Shown one piece after another: positions 31,204-43,779 of a stretch of DNA of 64,000 bases. Source of the stretch: Marchantia polymorpha subsp. ruderalis. Taxonomy: Eukaryota > Streptophyta > Marchantiopsida > Marchantiales > Marchantiaceae. The notes under the pieces were generated by a model. That model was not told the DNA's origin, made no database searches, and was given only the letters and a program-made list of their open reading frames with translations. The stretch lies in the NCBI GenBank assembly GCA_037833965.1, contig AP031355.1:9635501-9699500 (forward strand), read 5' to 3'. Both the position numbers and the translations under genes were made by a program. Every line of letters begins with the position of its first letter. Within the stretch, counting starts at the first letter, position 1.

Positions 31204-32605
31204 CACCCACGGGACTTGAGTGCAGCGTGGTTAAAATGAGAGCAGTCTGTGGAGATCTAATATTTATATCCATCCAGTGTTAAGTGTTTCGAGTATTAGT
31301 AAAGAGTTACAGAATTTATGATTGGAAGTAGGTCAAAAAGCTAAGGGGAGGAAATGTAGAAAGATGAGGTGTCAACGAACTACGATGAATTCCAGCTGAT
31401 TGTATTCAACACCAACAAATCCAACAAATCTTTGGATAAATCATAGAGATCATAAATATATATATCCATAGGAATTCAATATCTAGAGTATTTTTTGTGC
31501 TTCTTGTGTAGGTTAAAGAACTTGACAATCAATTTTGATGTCTAACTCGTTTTAATTGCTCTTTTATCACGTCCATATTCCTTTAATTGATAACAAATCT
31601 ACTACTAGAATCCGCCTTCAAATACCCATCGTTTTGATGATCAGTCTTCAACTTTTTCTCCCTATAAGCGTTTATGAATGTCAGGTCTCTCTCAATCAAG
31701 TGTTGTTAAGTGCAATCATATGAGTTCGAAAATTTTATATTTTAATCCTCTAGCTGAGAAAAAAAATATTTCTGGATTTTGAGATACACAACAAAAACTC
31801 ACTTACCAAATGCAAACAAGAGTAAACTCAACAAATCAATTGAATAAGACAAGGTGATGAAATTCAGTAAGTGAGTAAATGAACTATTGGCATTTGTCGT
31901 ATTCTACGTCATAGACTGGTCAATCTTGAACATACATATTGTAGACGTAAGTTTCTAGCTTCGTCTATCATGTATTTAATATTAAACTAATAATGATTCA
32001 CCATTGGAGATGACATTGTACTACTCGAATTTTCTAAAGGATCAAATAGTCTACTTATATTTAACATTTATAATTGCCTGGAAGTTAATCGAATTACATT
32101 TAGTACCAGACCATGATACAAATGCATCTCATTATCAATAAAAAATGTATACTGTCCCATATGGAAAAAAATCGACGCTTCCTCTCACTTCTGCAGGTCG
32201 AGAAGATGAAACGAGGATGAGCAAGTTGTCCACAACATTGTTAAACTTGTCCGTGGCATTCAAGCTTGAGCCAACAGCAAATATAGAAAAAACATGTGAA
32301 GCTCTGTGCGACGCGCTGGAGGGAGCTCATTGGTTTGTCACCTCCAAGACAACAAAGAGACGACCAGAGATGATGCTCCACGAGCTCTACCCATGCCTGC
32401 CTCGCTCTGACACGAGCCGCAGTGCGTCGAATGCGAGATTTTGCAGAAGTATGACATGACGTAACGAATAAAGTCGATTGAACCTCATGGTCAACCAAGT
32501 GACTAGCGCAGGAAGAATGTATCCACTTGTTGTTGCTTCCCTGTGGCTGCGCCGCCAAAGCAGCTACGGCCCGAACGCCGTAACAATGGCCACTCTATGT
32601 TTCGG
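31204..32605. other. AT-rich intergenic DNA upstream of the ferric reductase gene
   Basis: It starts with the CACCC target duplication of the solo LTR. No gene with recognisable motifs was seen. A 104-codon frame at 32145-32459 has no similarity that I recognise and is probably chance or part of a 5' region. Confidence 0.5.
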
Positions 32606-32613
32606 TATAAAAG
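32606..32613 (+). promoter_or_regulatory. Candidate TATA box of the ferric reductase gene
   Basis: TATAAAAG stands in GC-balanced sequence 378 bp before the ATG at 32984. That would give a 5' UTR of about 350 nt. It is the best TATA-like site upstream of the gene, but the start site is not proven. Confidence 0.45.
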
Positions 32614-32983
32614 CGTTGCGAGCTAGCATTCAACAGCAGTTTGTGGCTCGGGATCTTCAGTTTTATTCTCACCATAGGGTATTGTTTAGGCTCGCAGTGT
32701 CTAACAATTTCCTTCTCCAGAAGAGCATGCTAGATCATCTCTACTCGCCACTGCTCGGGTGATTCATGACGAACCAGTAAGTGCGATACAAGTTCAAGCA
32801 CAACTCTGAGTTCTGAAGTTTAATCTGAACGCCATCTAAACGAATGTCCACAACTCATTCAGAACCGACATTCCTTTGCAACTGATATTTTCGGACATCG
32901 AATCGAGCAGGTCTGCAGTTTGAGTTTCCTCTGAGTTCGAGCCAGGTCCAGAGGTCGATCCTCTTTTAGAATTAAGTGCTGCA

Positions 32984-35900
32984 ATGACGACATACGTGAA
33001 AGGAGCATCCCAGGTCAGCTTGGCACTTCAAGTGCTGATGGGCCTTGCCTTCATATGGTGGTGGATGTTCTGGTTCCTTCAGCCCATTCAGACCGCAAGG
33101 AACTGGCTGCGGAAGGCAGACGAGCACATCTCGCAGGACTTTCTTGGAACAAGAGGTGAGTTGGCTCCGTTTGCTCGCATAATTTTTTATATGAGAATAA
33201 ATGTTATAGATTTCGTACATTTCATGGATTTTAATTGTTGTACTGACTGTGTCTTTACATCGTTCTGCTCATTTTTCACACTTAAGGTTCCACATGGATT
33301 CTGCAAGTCTTGCCCTTCATGGTCATCGCTTTCCTCAGCTACTTTGCCATAGTACTCAAGAATAGAATCAAACCTTCAGCAAGGTAAGTCAATCCCTTGT
33401 GGGGCCCCGATTGAACTTTGACTGAACTCGAATTTCTTGCTTTTCGTGTGAATTCCGCGTTAACATGAGAATCAGTTGAAGTGATCTTCTCAATCCTGAT
33501 TGCACGAAGATGAAGCTCCAATATAGTCAGAATAATCAGAAAGAAGACATCAGCACTAGCAAATTCTGACATTCTCTGCTATTATCTGCTTCAGGAATGT
33601 GTCGGCAGATCAGAAGCCAAAAGTCAGTATCTGGTCTCAACCCATCATCTTGAAAAGCCCGCTGGGGATGCTCACACTTGCGGACATCGTGTTCCTCCTA
33701 GTCAACGTCTTTGTCATAGCGTTCTACTTCATAAAAATGTCAGTGGACAGAAGTAAGACTATTGACAACGCAAAACCCAAAAAGGGAGATCACAGCAAGT
33801 ACGTTGTATATACTTGAAGGTTTTGCATCTTCTCCTTGACAAAGCTTTTTAATATGCATATTTGGAAAGCTTAAGATGCATATCGCTGACCTGCACCTGT
33901 GCGTTGCTATGTCCAGGGGTGCGCAGAAATTGGAGAACATTGGAGTGTACCTGGGCAAGGCGGCGCTGATTCCATTCGCTCTTCTGTGGATTCCAGTTTC
34001 AAGAGGATCGCCATTTCTGCGCGTTACCGGTGTTCCCTTCGAGCGTGCTGTCAAATACCATACCTGGCTGGGCCTGATGTGCGTTTGGATCCTCGTTGCT
34101 CACGGACTAGTATTCTTTGCGTACTTCCCCTCGATCCACCATACGTCTGAGGTAAGAAGCTGAATTCATCCTCAAAATCCCAACGCATCAATTCTGAACT
34201 CCCTGCAAATTTACTGAGGATATTTTCGAGACAGATACAATGTAGGCAGAATTAGTTATGTGCTATGTGCACTGAAGGGTCAAGTACTAAACCTTGAACT
34301 GCACACGTACCCGGCTGCAGCTGTGGAGATGGCAACACAAGGGAATTGCTTTCTTTCCGGGAATCATCGCACTTGCGGCGGGGCTGGTGATGCTGGTTAC
34401 CGCTCTGGAGAAAGTCCGCAGAAACCATTTCAACTTATTTTTCCTCACGCACCACCTTTACTTGGTCTTTCTCCTTTTCTTCCTGTTCCACTGCGTCTCT
34501 CAGATGGTCTACGTCGTCACTCCTATCTTGCTCTTCTTCCTGGATCGATTTATCCGCCTGGTGCAGTCCCGAAAACCTGTCGACATTTTGTCCACTAAAG
34601 TTCTCCCATCCGGTGCCATCGAGCTTAAATTTGCCAAGCCAGGAAGTAAGTGATAGTCATAGTTCAAGTGAGTCAATTCGGCCTGAGCTTTACTGCCATG
34701 TACATTTCTGAGCTCGCGCTACGGTTGACAATTGCTCTGACTTTGATGATGACTTCATGTTTCTTGCATCTTATACCTGAAGCGTTTGCTCCACAGATCT
34801 GGAATACAATGCCTTGAGTTTCATGTACGTACTAGCGCCGAGCATTTCCAAATTTGAATGGCACCCATTCAGCGTCGCATCCAGCCCTCTGGACGGAACC
34901 AACCAGATCTGTATATACATCAAGCCCCTGGGAACGTACACCAAAGATGTCCACGATGCTCTCATAGACACCAAGCATCACAAGGAGGCCGGAAAGCTGA
35001 AATGTCCCTTCGGATTCAAGCTCCAATTGGAAGGACCATACGGCGACGAGTCCAATTTTTATCTCCAGTGAGTGGCAATTGGATTCTCTTCATCTTGGGC
35101 GAAATTTGAACAGTGTCGTATAAAAATCAAGGCCACGCAACTCATCTTCCACTTTCCATTTTGCAGGTACAATTCCCTGATTCTCGTAGCAGGAGGCATC
35201 GGTGTAACCCCATTCCTTGCTATCCTTAAAGATGTCCTCCACCGGCACAAGCTGCAGCAGGAGAACCTCCCGACCTCCATCCACCTCATCTTCTGTGTGC
35301 GTAATCAGAAGGATCTGTGTCTTCTGGACACAATAAATCCCAGTGAAATTCTTCCCAATTACGAGGACCTTGTACAGATCAGAATTCACGCATTTGTGAC
35401 CTCGAAAGTGGATCTCATCAAAGATGAAGAGCTCAGTTCCTCCGAAGCCATTGTACCGTACCAGCACTACAACTACACCTACATGAACGAGCCTTCTAAG
35501 CAGTACACAGGGCCACCACTAGCAGCAGTAAGAGAGATGTCTATTTTGGCCGGCGCCGGGGACAACAAATGGGTCGCAGCCACATTCTTTGCAACCATGA
35601 TTGGATACATTGTGATTTTCGGAATCATCAACGTCACCGGTTCATATGCCAAGCTAACGAACTACAACAGGGCACTGCTTTATTGCGTCGTACTGTTTCT
35701 GTCGGTGGTTGGTTGCGGAGGTCCAGTGTTAATGTTGTGGGCTCATTTTCAGAGGAAGCAAACTCCTCGGTTAAAAGCTCAGGTCCTGGCCAACTCCCTA
35801 CCGCCTTCTCCTGATAAACATTCGAAGTCAAGCGAGGGTGACATCGAGCTTAGAGCATCCGAGCATACTTCATGGGAAGGAGAGGTGTCTTTGGGCAAGA

Positions 35901-36194
35901 GGCCTGATTGGAAAGGTAATACTAAAGCCAGTTCAAATTTCGTTCAACTTTCTTTCAGACTGCGGTTTTGAATGTTGAGACTGGCACTTATTAATTAACA
36001 TCTGACCCAAAATCCGTGGTTTTCCAGTATTATTCGCTGATATGGCGAGACAGTACGAGGGGAAGAATGTGGGTGTGCTGGTTTCCGGTGCGTCCAAGAT
36101 GCAGGAAGATGTTGCAACCGAGTGCAAGAATCATACAAACTCGAACAATTCGAATGTGGCATTCCATTACCATTCTGTCAGCTTTGAGCTGTGA
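32984..36194 (+). CDS. FRO: Ferric-chelate reductase (FRO family), 8 exons, about 739 aa
   Basis: A membrane oxidoreductase that moves electrons from NAD(P)H through FAD and two haems to ferric or cupric chelates. Exons I infer, with GT-AG ends: 32984-33155, 33287-33383, 33595-33798, 33917-34151, 34321-34645, 34797-35067, 35167-35915 and 36028-36194. They sum to 2,220 nt with all phases consistent. The N-terminal hydrophobic span has WWWMFWFLQP. Haem histidines fit His206/His220 (KYHTWLG...AHG) and His280/His293. The FAD motif HPFS is at 367-370 and the nucleotide-binding GGIGVTP at 444-450. Two more hydrophobic spans follow near residues 570-640, as in plant FROs. The C-terminus VGVLVSGASKM replaces the usual Cys-Gly-Pro with Ser-Gly-Ala. 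Length matches plant FROs (about 700-750 aa). No break was seen, so it is likely functional. Confidence 0.92.
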
Positions 36195-37325
36195 CGGGTC
36201 AGGATCAACGGGGTGAACGATTTTGTTAGTGTAAATCCGATAAGATATAGCTAGAATATACGTAAGTTACATCTCACTGATGCCTGAGGTCCTTTGGCCA
36301 GGTTGATAGTAGATCAAAGAAGGACGTCTACACTTAGCTACAGATAGGGCTAGTAGTGAGTCGACACAAAGTACAGAGCAACAAGTGACCAGAATATGTT
36401 GGGTATCTGTTCACAAAAAATGCCATTGTATCTTATGACAGTGAGACCTACAGTATTGAAATATGAAAAAACCGTCGGTTTCACATGAATGTGATGTATG
36501 AGTAGTCTGATTAATAAGCTCCCACATGCTATGTGCCTTGGCAGCACACTGAAGCGATTTGTGGTTTCTTGGACTTGAAGTCATGAACAAAATGCCGAGC
36601 TGGATTCGCACTACGCATGATAAAATCAAGATATCCGTAAGGATTTCTTTTTTATGTATAATGTACTCTAAATAATTATGCTAAAGTATTGATAAAATGA
36701 ATCAGAAGTTTAATCTTCCCACCATAGTTGGACCCCAAACTCTTTCGTAATGTTTCAATTGGTAGAGTTTTTTATGTAGACTGCGTTTGGAACTAGAGAA
36801 ACATCTTATCACCGCTTGCAGCCGCTTGAGGTTCTTACCGGCATATTACTTTTATTGATAGCATCTAAAGTGGTCAAAACTATGAACCAAACGATCATAT
36901 CCCAAAGTTTTGAATTTTCTATCGAAAACTCTATAACCCAAGGGAGTTTCCGCATGAAAGCTCACGTTACGAACCTGCACTTTCCCACATGACAGCAGCA
37001 TGACCTTTCCAAAGACAAGATTGGTCACTCTCTCTGTCTCTGGATCTCTGTGTTTCTCTGTCTCTGGATAATGTTGGCATGCGATCTTAAAAGCTGTACA
37101 TTCTAATTGTTGTAAAATGGTTTCTGGAAAAAGTTATGATTAGAAGTAGTTAGAAGGTTAATAGAGGAGAAGTTTAGGCTTGTTAATCATACCAGTAAGA
37201 GTTGGAGCGTCAGTTTCTCAATGTTGATTTTCCAAGTAAACAAAGTAGTACAAACCTGTGAGAGCACATAATTCGTTGTCGCTACTCTAGATAAAAGCTC
37301 GAGGGAACAGAGGCAGACGACATAC
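36195..37325. other. Intergenic, 3' flank of FRO; no gene seen
   Basis: AT-rich sequence with a short CTCTGTCTCTGGAT-type simple repeat near 37025-37070. I looked here on the minus strand for the missing C-terminal half of the glycosyltransferase (PSPG box) and did not find it. Confidence 0.5.
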
Positions 37326-38462
37326 ATGCAACGTAGGATCGCAAGCCTGCAAGAAGGCTTCAATGGCATGACTTTCCAATTCGTAGAAGGTGTTGAAGAT
37401 CACACCGTTTACTTTCGACAAATCCAGTCCCGCTTTCGCGGTCACTGAGACAGTGTGTTTGCTTTTGATGAATTTGCCATTCTCTCCCACTCCCAACCCT
37501 CCTTCCGAAATGAGAGCCGGAAACGCTTGAAGAAGACGAGCGAAATTTGCACCACTAGGGAAATACGCGTAACATGGTAGATTCTGTTCATGTGAAAGTT
37601 TCTGTACAATGAACATTCCTCCCGTGTCAGATATTATATTTTTTTCCCAATTTTGATGTGTATTGTGTTGAGATGGTATGATCACTAGCCCAATTCTCCT
37701 TCCCTGTGTTAAATCTGACGATCGAAACGAAATTCTCTCATACACAAGTGCGGATTCTCTTTTTCTTCCAAATTTTGATGTGATTCTGATTTTATCGCGA
37801 TGGCATCGAATAGAATCTGAGCACTAGCTAAAGAAGGTTCGTGACAAACACAGAAACATCTACAATAAAGAAGACTTTCCCAAAACTGTTTCGGCCTAGA
37901 AATCAGAAAAATCCGAGCAGATGACAAATTTGAGCAATCTCTACGTCTGGCGAAATAGGGTGAGAAGGAAAACACGCATGGGGAAGAGTGTAGATCGTCA
38001 TATGTACCTGAGCCCAAGACAGAACATGTCTGCTACGACGTATGTGGGTAGGCCGGCAGCTCCTGAGGATAGGGCAGAGGCCATATTTTGAAAGTAAGGA
38101 TCTGCGGCTCGCATCACGGCGTACGAGTACTTACATGGTCTGCTTCAGTATTCATGGAACTCACGTTCCGACTCATCGTGGTCCATAATGGCCAACCGAA
38201 TGTCGAGACTTTGCAGCGCTTCGGGCGAATGAAGCGAGTGTATGTGTGGCAGCATGTATCGGGCCGTGAAGATGGTGACAGTGATGTCTTGCTTGGCGAG
38301 CTTGGCTGACAGCAACACGGCCGAGGTGACTTGCGAAACCGAGATTATACTCAAAGGGACAACTAGTACGTGCGCACGCAACGAGCTCTCCTGGATCTGG
38401 ATCTGTTCTTCATCTGCGGGCGAATTGCCCGCATCCTCAATTCCTCCCTCCATTACTTTCAA
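37326..38462 (-). pseudogene. UDP-glycosyltransferase (GT1) relic, C-terminal half missing
   Basis: The minus strand begins at an ATG at 38462. The N-terminal Rossmann segment is recognisable (HVLVVPLS, then SAVLLSAKLAKQDITVTIFTA). The frame hits a TGA at 38145-38147 but continues in frame with typical UGT sequence (PYFQNMASALSSG, LPTYVVADMF) to about 38005. After a probable intron, a second block (LPCYAYFPSGANFARLLQAF, then GVIFNTFYELES) runs from about 37615 to 37326. Plant UGTs end with the PSPG motif, which binds the UDP-sugar; none is found downstream. With the in-frame stop and the lost sugar-binding half this cannot be a working enzyme. Exon edges of the second block are uncertain. Confidence 0.75.
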
Positions 38463-38614
38463 TTGCTATCCATTCACGTACCTCTTAACAGAATTTCACC
38501 TTGTAGAGTTGGATTCGGAATATGAATTTCGGCTCCCGATCTGCAACAGAGGCGATGTCTCCTGCACCAGATTTCGACATTTGCTTTCTCAACCAGCTCA
38601 TTCCTCTATAATGT

Positions 38615-39420
38615 CCCTAGACGAGTTGATATGTCTGTGGTAAATTCTATGCGCAAGGAGTTTATAAAAAAAGCATTGATCTCTAGGCTGCAGTAGTAGA
38701 GATCCATAAGTTCTTACACATGCCCACGCCGAGATCGGGTACGGGAAATTATTCCTTAGTACACATTTTGAGACATTCTGCTCGCTCAAGCTCGGCAATT
38801 CCTTGGAATGGGCTTGCCTAACAAGATGGTGCAGATTTGCAGAAACGGCAGCAGACCTGTTTCTGCTGGCAAGATTGATGATGTGGTGAGGTTTGAACAG
38901 GTGAATACTCTGTCATCTGAGCACCACCAACTTAGCATGCTTTCTCTGTATTCAGGTTCATTCACTTTAGCTTTGCGAATTTAACAGAATAATCTGGTCC
39001 GCCATGGACTCTCAGAATGTCAAAACACGAAAATGTGATGAAGATACGAGAGAGGTTTTTAGTTTCCACTATGCACTTCGAGGACTGCCCAGCACTTCAG
39101 CACTGCCCACTTCAGTAAGTGGCAGGAAGTCACCCATCACCACTTATTGTTCACCACTTTTTGCAGCAAATCATCGACACTGATTTCATCCTACACATGG
39201 TCACAGATCTGAGAAAGTGGATAATGGAAACATACACATCTTATGACAGGGTCAGGACTATTGCGCTCTTCAGAAACCCTTCCCGTAGACTATCTCGAAA
39301 GCCTTTACAGTTTAAGGGAGGTATTGTTCAGGCGAAGCTAATGTCGTGAACTTCTTGCTGGGAATTGCAACTGCATCCGAATTGGAGCACGGAAGAAACG
39401 TCGGTTTAGGGTAGAGTTAG
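38615..39420. repeat. Left arm of a large imperfect inverted repeat
   Basis: Reverse-complement similarity to about 41400-42260, seen by eye along the whole arm: for example the run around 38641-38820 against 42040-42240, 38818-39060 against 41770-42040, and 39340-39400 against 41430-41490. Identity is moderate with many small indels. Short frames inside are not recognisable. Confidence 0.7.
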
Positions 39421-41399
39421 GTTGACTCCCGGTTGTCTTTGATAAATGTAGCTTATTTTTCATTATCGTAAAGGATAATCATATGCCAAGCTGTCTTCCG
39501 AGTGTCCATTTCGCCTTTCTTTTTCAGTTTTGTGTAACGATTCTACATGTATCGTCAAGGGTCTTTTATCCTTTAAGCTGGAAGACTAGAACACTCACTG
39601 ATTCTGTGGTTCGTACTGATTGTAGCTTGAATACAGGATGAAGGGAATTATATAATTCTATAGAAGGCAAGTTCAAGACGAATGCTGCAAGAGTCCATAT
39701 TCCAAGCATACAGATGAACTAATCGAAGCTAGGAAGCTAAGCCATTGGTTTGATTCATCGCTTTCCGCATGAATAACCATAAGCTTATGCGAGAGAGTTA
39801 GGGACATTCTAAGAGAAAACTGGCCGCTAAGTACCTCAAATGTAAATATCAAAGAAAGCTTTTCAGAAGTTCTTCCTAAATATACACGTAACGTTATAGT
39901 TGTTGCACCTAACTTGAGATCATACATGGATTTCATCTCGGGCATGTACATCTCATATAAAATCCACGGACCAGCTTCCACGGACCAGCTTCATTACAGT
40001 TCAGAAGTCATATTCTGGTCTGCTATTCGATTGTCCAGAATTGTGGCATAACAATGCGATATTACTCGAACCATGTATTTCAGCTCAAACCTGCAATTTC
40101 GACTTCTGGTTCAAATTTTTCTTTCACTGGTTTGAGATTAATCTGAGATGTTTTCTTTATAATAATGCAAGTTTTAAATCTGACTGTAAGTACTAGAACT
40201 AGATTCTAAAGACAAAGCAATAAGATAGCAGCAATTGTCGTGTATAAATGACCACTGAAAATTTCAACATCACTTGGTTTTGAGTACCGTCTTACTGGTT
40301 TCCTGTCCGATTGGTTGACAACATTTCTGATCTATTCCGCCGGTTTATCTATTTCGCCCACCAGTATCTGAAACCTCTCGATAAGTACTTATTGATAATG
40401 TGAAGGGGATTAAAATGAGAGAAATGTTACTGACAAGGAATGATCGTAAATTCAGATGTCCATTTATGACGTAATTTCTTATGACATAGTTCATGAGTAG
40501 ATTTGATGCTGATTATCCTCCTCGTCATCGGATGCTGACAAAGATATATGTGCGACAGCAACTGAAATATTGGAATCTTTGTGATTTTCTCAATAACAAG
40601 ATTGGATCTCGATCGCGCAGTTATCTGATCGTTTCAGGGATTCATATCTGGAAGTGAATACCTCCAGCGTGAGTTGGAAAATCCGAAATCGTACGATCAA
40701 AATCAATCTCCAGATTCTTAAAGCATCTCATTGAGGGAATGTTCGAAAGCACATGTTTAGTACTGTATGGGGTCAGGATATGGTTGCAGAGGAATGGACC
40801 CAGTTCACTTTTTGCCATACATCCAATCTGATCATTGATGCAGTTCTGGAGTTGAGCCAGACAGCTCCTCCTACAGGAGTTCCATGAAACTTCAAAATTC
40901 ACGTCCTCAGATGAATTTCGCTTCTCTCAACTGAATTTCACGAAGATCCCAAGTTACTACACGGAAGACGTATTGAATGTTTCTGAATCAAGTGAGTTGG
41001 CCGGTACTGCAACTTAGTTTCATATGCAACGACAGTGCGCCACCTGCACAAGTCCGAGGAACTCGGCGTTCTCGAATCCAAACTTCAGAAAACAACTGAA
41101 GATGATCAAGTTGTAGCTGAATCGCAATTTCCAGACTGTTTCGGAACATGTACAACGTTTTGTGAACTGTCTCTGAAATAGCCAAATAATCCGCAAGACC
41201 AAGTCACCAAAACCGTGGATTTGTTCCTCGTCATTTCCCGGTGCTTTTGTCTGATTTTTCGTTTAGATTTACCCTTGCCTGAAAACGAAAGTATAAATAG
41301 ACCATTTGGGGAAAGTTTGGCATCTGATCATATTTCACTCGAGCACGCCCTCCACTTTTACAATTTAGGCAATTTTTTCGAAGAAATCCGAGAGGTAGC
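39421..41399. other. Spacer between inverted-repeat arms, AT-rich
   Basis: About 2 kb without a recognisable gene. Frames of 60-100 codons on both strands lack any motif I know. No transposase signature was seen. Confidence 0.5.
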
Positions 41400-42260
41400 A
41401 AACCTAAATGTTGCACATTTCTTCTCTTCTCCAATCCGCTGCCGGTGCAATTACTAGCACAAAGCTCACGACATAAGCTTCACTTTAACAATACTAACTT
41501 AAAGGATTGCAAAACGGACATGATCGTGTCGTTAGACGTGTATGTTTCCAGATAATATCTACTTTCCCAGCTCCAGGCCCTTGTCTACAAACATATCAGT
41601 GTCGATGATCTGTAGCAGTAAGTGGTGAGCCATAAGTGGTGATGGTTCACTTCCTACAATGTTCTGAAGTGGGCAGTCTTGGAGAAGAAATTTCCAGGTT
41701 TTTTTCTGAGTATAGGCGAGAGGCTTCGGACCTAAATGCTTAAAGCCTCGAAGGGCTATAGTGAAAACTACAAATCTTCGAACGAAACTCGAATCTTAAC
41801 CATATTTTCGTGTTTTGACTGTTTGGGAGTTTATGGTGGACCTAATGCTTTTGTTCAATTTGCAAAGCCAAAATGAATGAACACAAAAAGACAAAAAGAC
41901 ACAAAAAGCATGCTGAGTTCGTGGTGCTTAAATGACAGACTATTCACCAACTCAAATCTCACCACATCATCAATCTTGTCACCAAAAATGAGGTCTGCTG
42001 CCGTTTCTGCAAATCTGCACCACCATGCCAGGCACGCTGACTCGAAGGAATTTCCGAGGATAAGTGAGCAGTATGTTTCAAGATGTGTACTATGGAAGAC
42101 TTCTACGAACCTGATTTCAGCTTCAGCACATGCAATAACTTATAGACTTTTACCACTGCAAATAACTTATAGATTTTACCACTGCAGCCTAGACATCAGC
42201 CTCTTCGGAATGAACTCCCTTGCTTGTAGAATTTACAACAGAGAATCAAGCTGCCATAAA
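41400..42260. repeat. Right arm of the large imperfect inverted repeat
   Basis: The reverse-complement partner of 38615-39420. Inside it, near 42145-42190, a short stretch (AACTTATAGA..TTTTACCACTGCA) is repeated twice in tandem, which is not so in the left arm. Confidence 0.7.
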
Positions 42261-42701
42261 ATTGATCCGGACAGCAGTTGAAGGAAGAGTAAATAAATTG
42301 GTTTGATTGTGAGAAAATTCTGAGAAAATTCAGGATATACGACAGACTAAGCATGAGAAAGCTAGCTAGCTGCAGTCAAGTATTTAAAAAGTGACTTGAA
42401 GTATTACTTCTTCACCGTCTTTCTCACAAACTCCACAACATCCTCAACGCAACACTACCATGTCTTTCAAATCAGAGGCCAATCTTTTGACCCACAAGGT
42501 TTGCACGGCCTTATTCGTCTCTTCACGAGCCTGCCGCTCGAAGAGTGCACAACCAGTGTTGCGAAGACCAGGTGAGGAAAGCCGACGCCAGCACATCTTG
42601 AACACTGCATGTGGTGGGAACATGCAGTGTTCATCATCAATACTGATCGGGAGACTAACCTCTAGAGCGTGCTGAGTAAGGTGTATGTAGAAGTCCGCGA
42701 G
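42261..42701. other. Unassigned sequence with a short open frame and a hairpin
   Basis: A TATTTAAA-like site near 42381 precedes a 71-codon frame at 42460-42675 (+) that I do not recognise. A 14-bp perfect inverted repeat (42599-42612 and 42620-42633, loop of 7) lies inside it. It may be the 5' part of a gene cut by the copia fragment, but there is no firm support. Confidence 0.25.
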
Positions 42702-43485
42702 TCATGAAGAAGGCTTACGAGTGCGAATGCTGCGAGTGGATGGTGGCATAGAGTCAGATGATGTAGTATCTGTGCGATCTAGAGTGATAGCACTAGGAAC
42801 ATTCTTGCATCTCTGATAAGTATGCAGGGGCAGCATGGCGTGATGATTGCCATCTGGTTGTATGGGAATGTCGATGGAGAAGTCATTGATCGGAGCTTCA
42901 GTAAATGATTGTGGATGCTGATGGTCCGCATCAGGTGAGCTCTCGTTATCATCTCGGACTATCAACTCAGGTGCTCCCAGGGAAAGTTGAGGTTTAGCCA
43001 TGCCGTTGCTTCGATTGACTGTGCATGATCTTGGGCTCATGGTTTCGGGGCATGGAACTGAGCCAGAAGGTGAAACTGGAACGTTCGTCGCAATGGGAGT
43101 GTGCTCCTCTTCTGGGAACACAACATGTTCCGTGACAGGCCATTCATCTCCTGCAGGTGACACCGTAAGGTTATCGGCCTTGAACACTAATAAGGAGAAA
43201 AGAAAGTGATTTTCGTCAAACTGAACATTCTTAGACACAAGGATCTTTTGTGTCGATCGATTGTAACTCCTTAAGCCTCTTGAGGTCTCATCATAACCCA
43301 AGAAGACATATTCATTTGAGCGAGGAGCCCATTTCTTCCGAGATGGAGAAGTGTTGAGTACGTAGCTGCGGCATCCAAAAGTTCTCAGATGGCTGATCGA
43401 AGGAGTGTGGCCAGTGAACTTCTCGTAAGGAGTAGTGCCGTGATTTGCTCTAGTAGCGGTTCTATTGATTACGTAGTTACCAGTT
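42702..43485 (-). mobile_element. Ty1/copia fragment (end of integrase core and linker)
   Basis: The minus-strand frame shows the copia hallmark at the end of the integrase core: NRTATRANHGTTPYEKFTG, then LRTFGCRSYV, then YVFLGYDETSRGLRSYNR, followed by a Ser/Pro/Asp-rich linker that normally leads to RT. It stops at 42702, and no RT follows on the left. On the right it is cut at 43485 by LTR E. It is therefore only a remnant, and it is the oldest layer of the right nest. Confidence 0.85.
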
Positions 43486-43779
43486 TGTAATAACCCACTA
43501 AAGGCTAAAACTGCAATATAGTGGTAGTGTAATAACCCACTAAAGGCTAAAACTGCAATATAGTGGTAGAAAGGTCGAACCCACAGGGACAAAGGAACAC
43601 ACAGGGTACAAAGTGTCACGTTTAACAGACTATTGAGGAGTTGGAATTCTCAGGCGACTATCACTCCCAGAAATACTGCAAGTGTCCACTCGGAGCGCAC
43701 TCGGAGGTCGCACAGTGCAGCGTAACACACACACACACACACCTGAAACTACAGAAACACAACCCAGAGATCCGTTAGG

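Noticed and set aside
32145..32459. 104-codon frame upstream of FRO as a gene
   Set aside because: No recognisable motif, no clear splice or promoter context, and the predicted TATA box of FRO follows it.
38004..38117. A 33-nt intron that would remove the region after the UGT stop
   Set aside because: Too short for a plant intron, and reading straight through gives good UGT sequence, so an in-frame nonsense codon is the simpler reading.
39119..39349. 76-codon frame in the left inverted-repeat arm
   Set aside because: The partner arm does not keep the frame, and no family is recognised.
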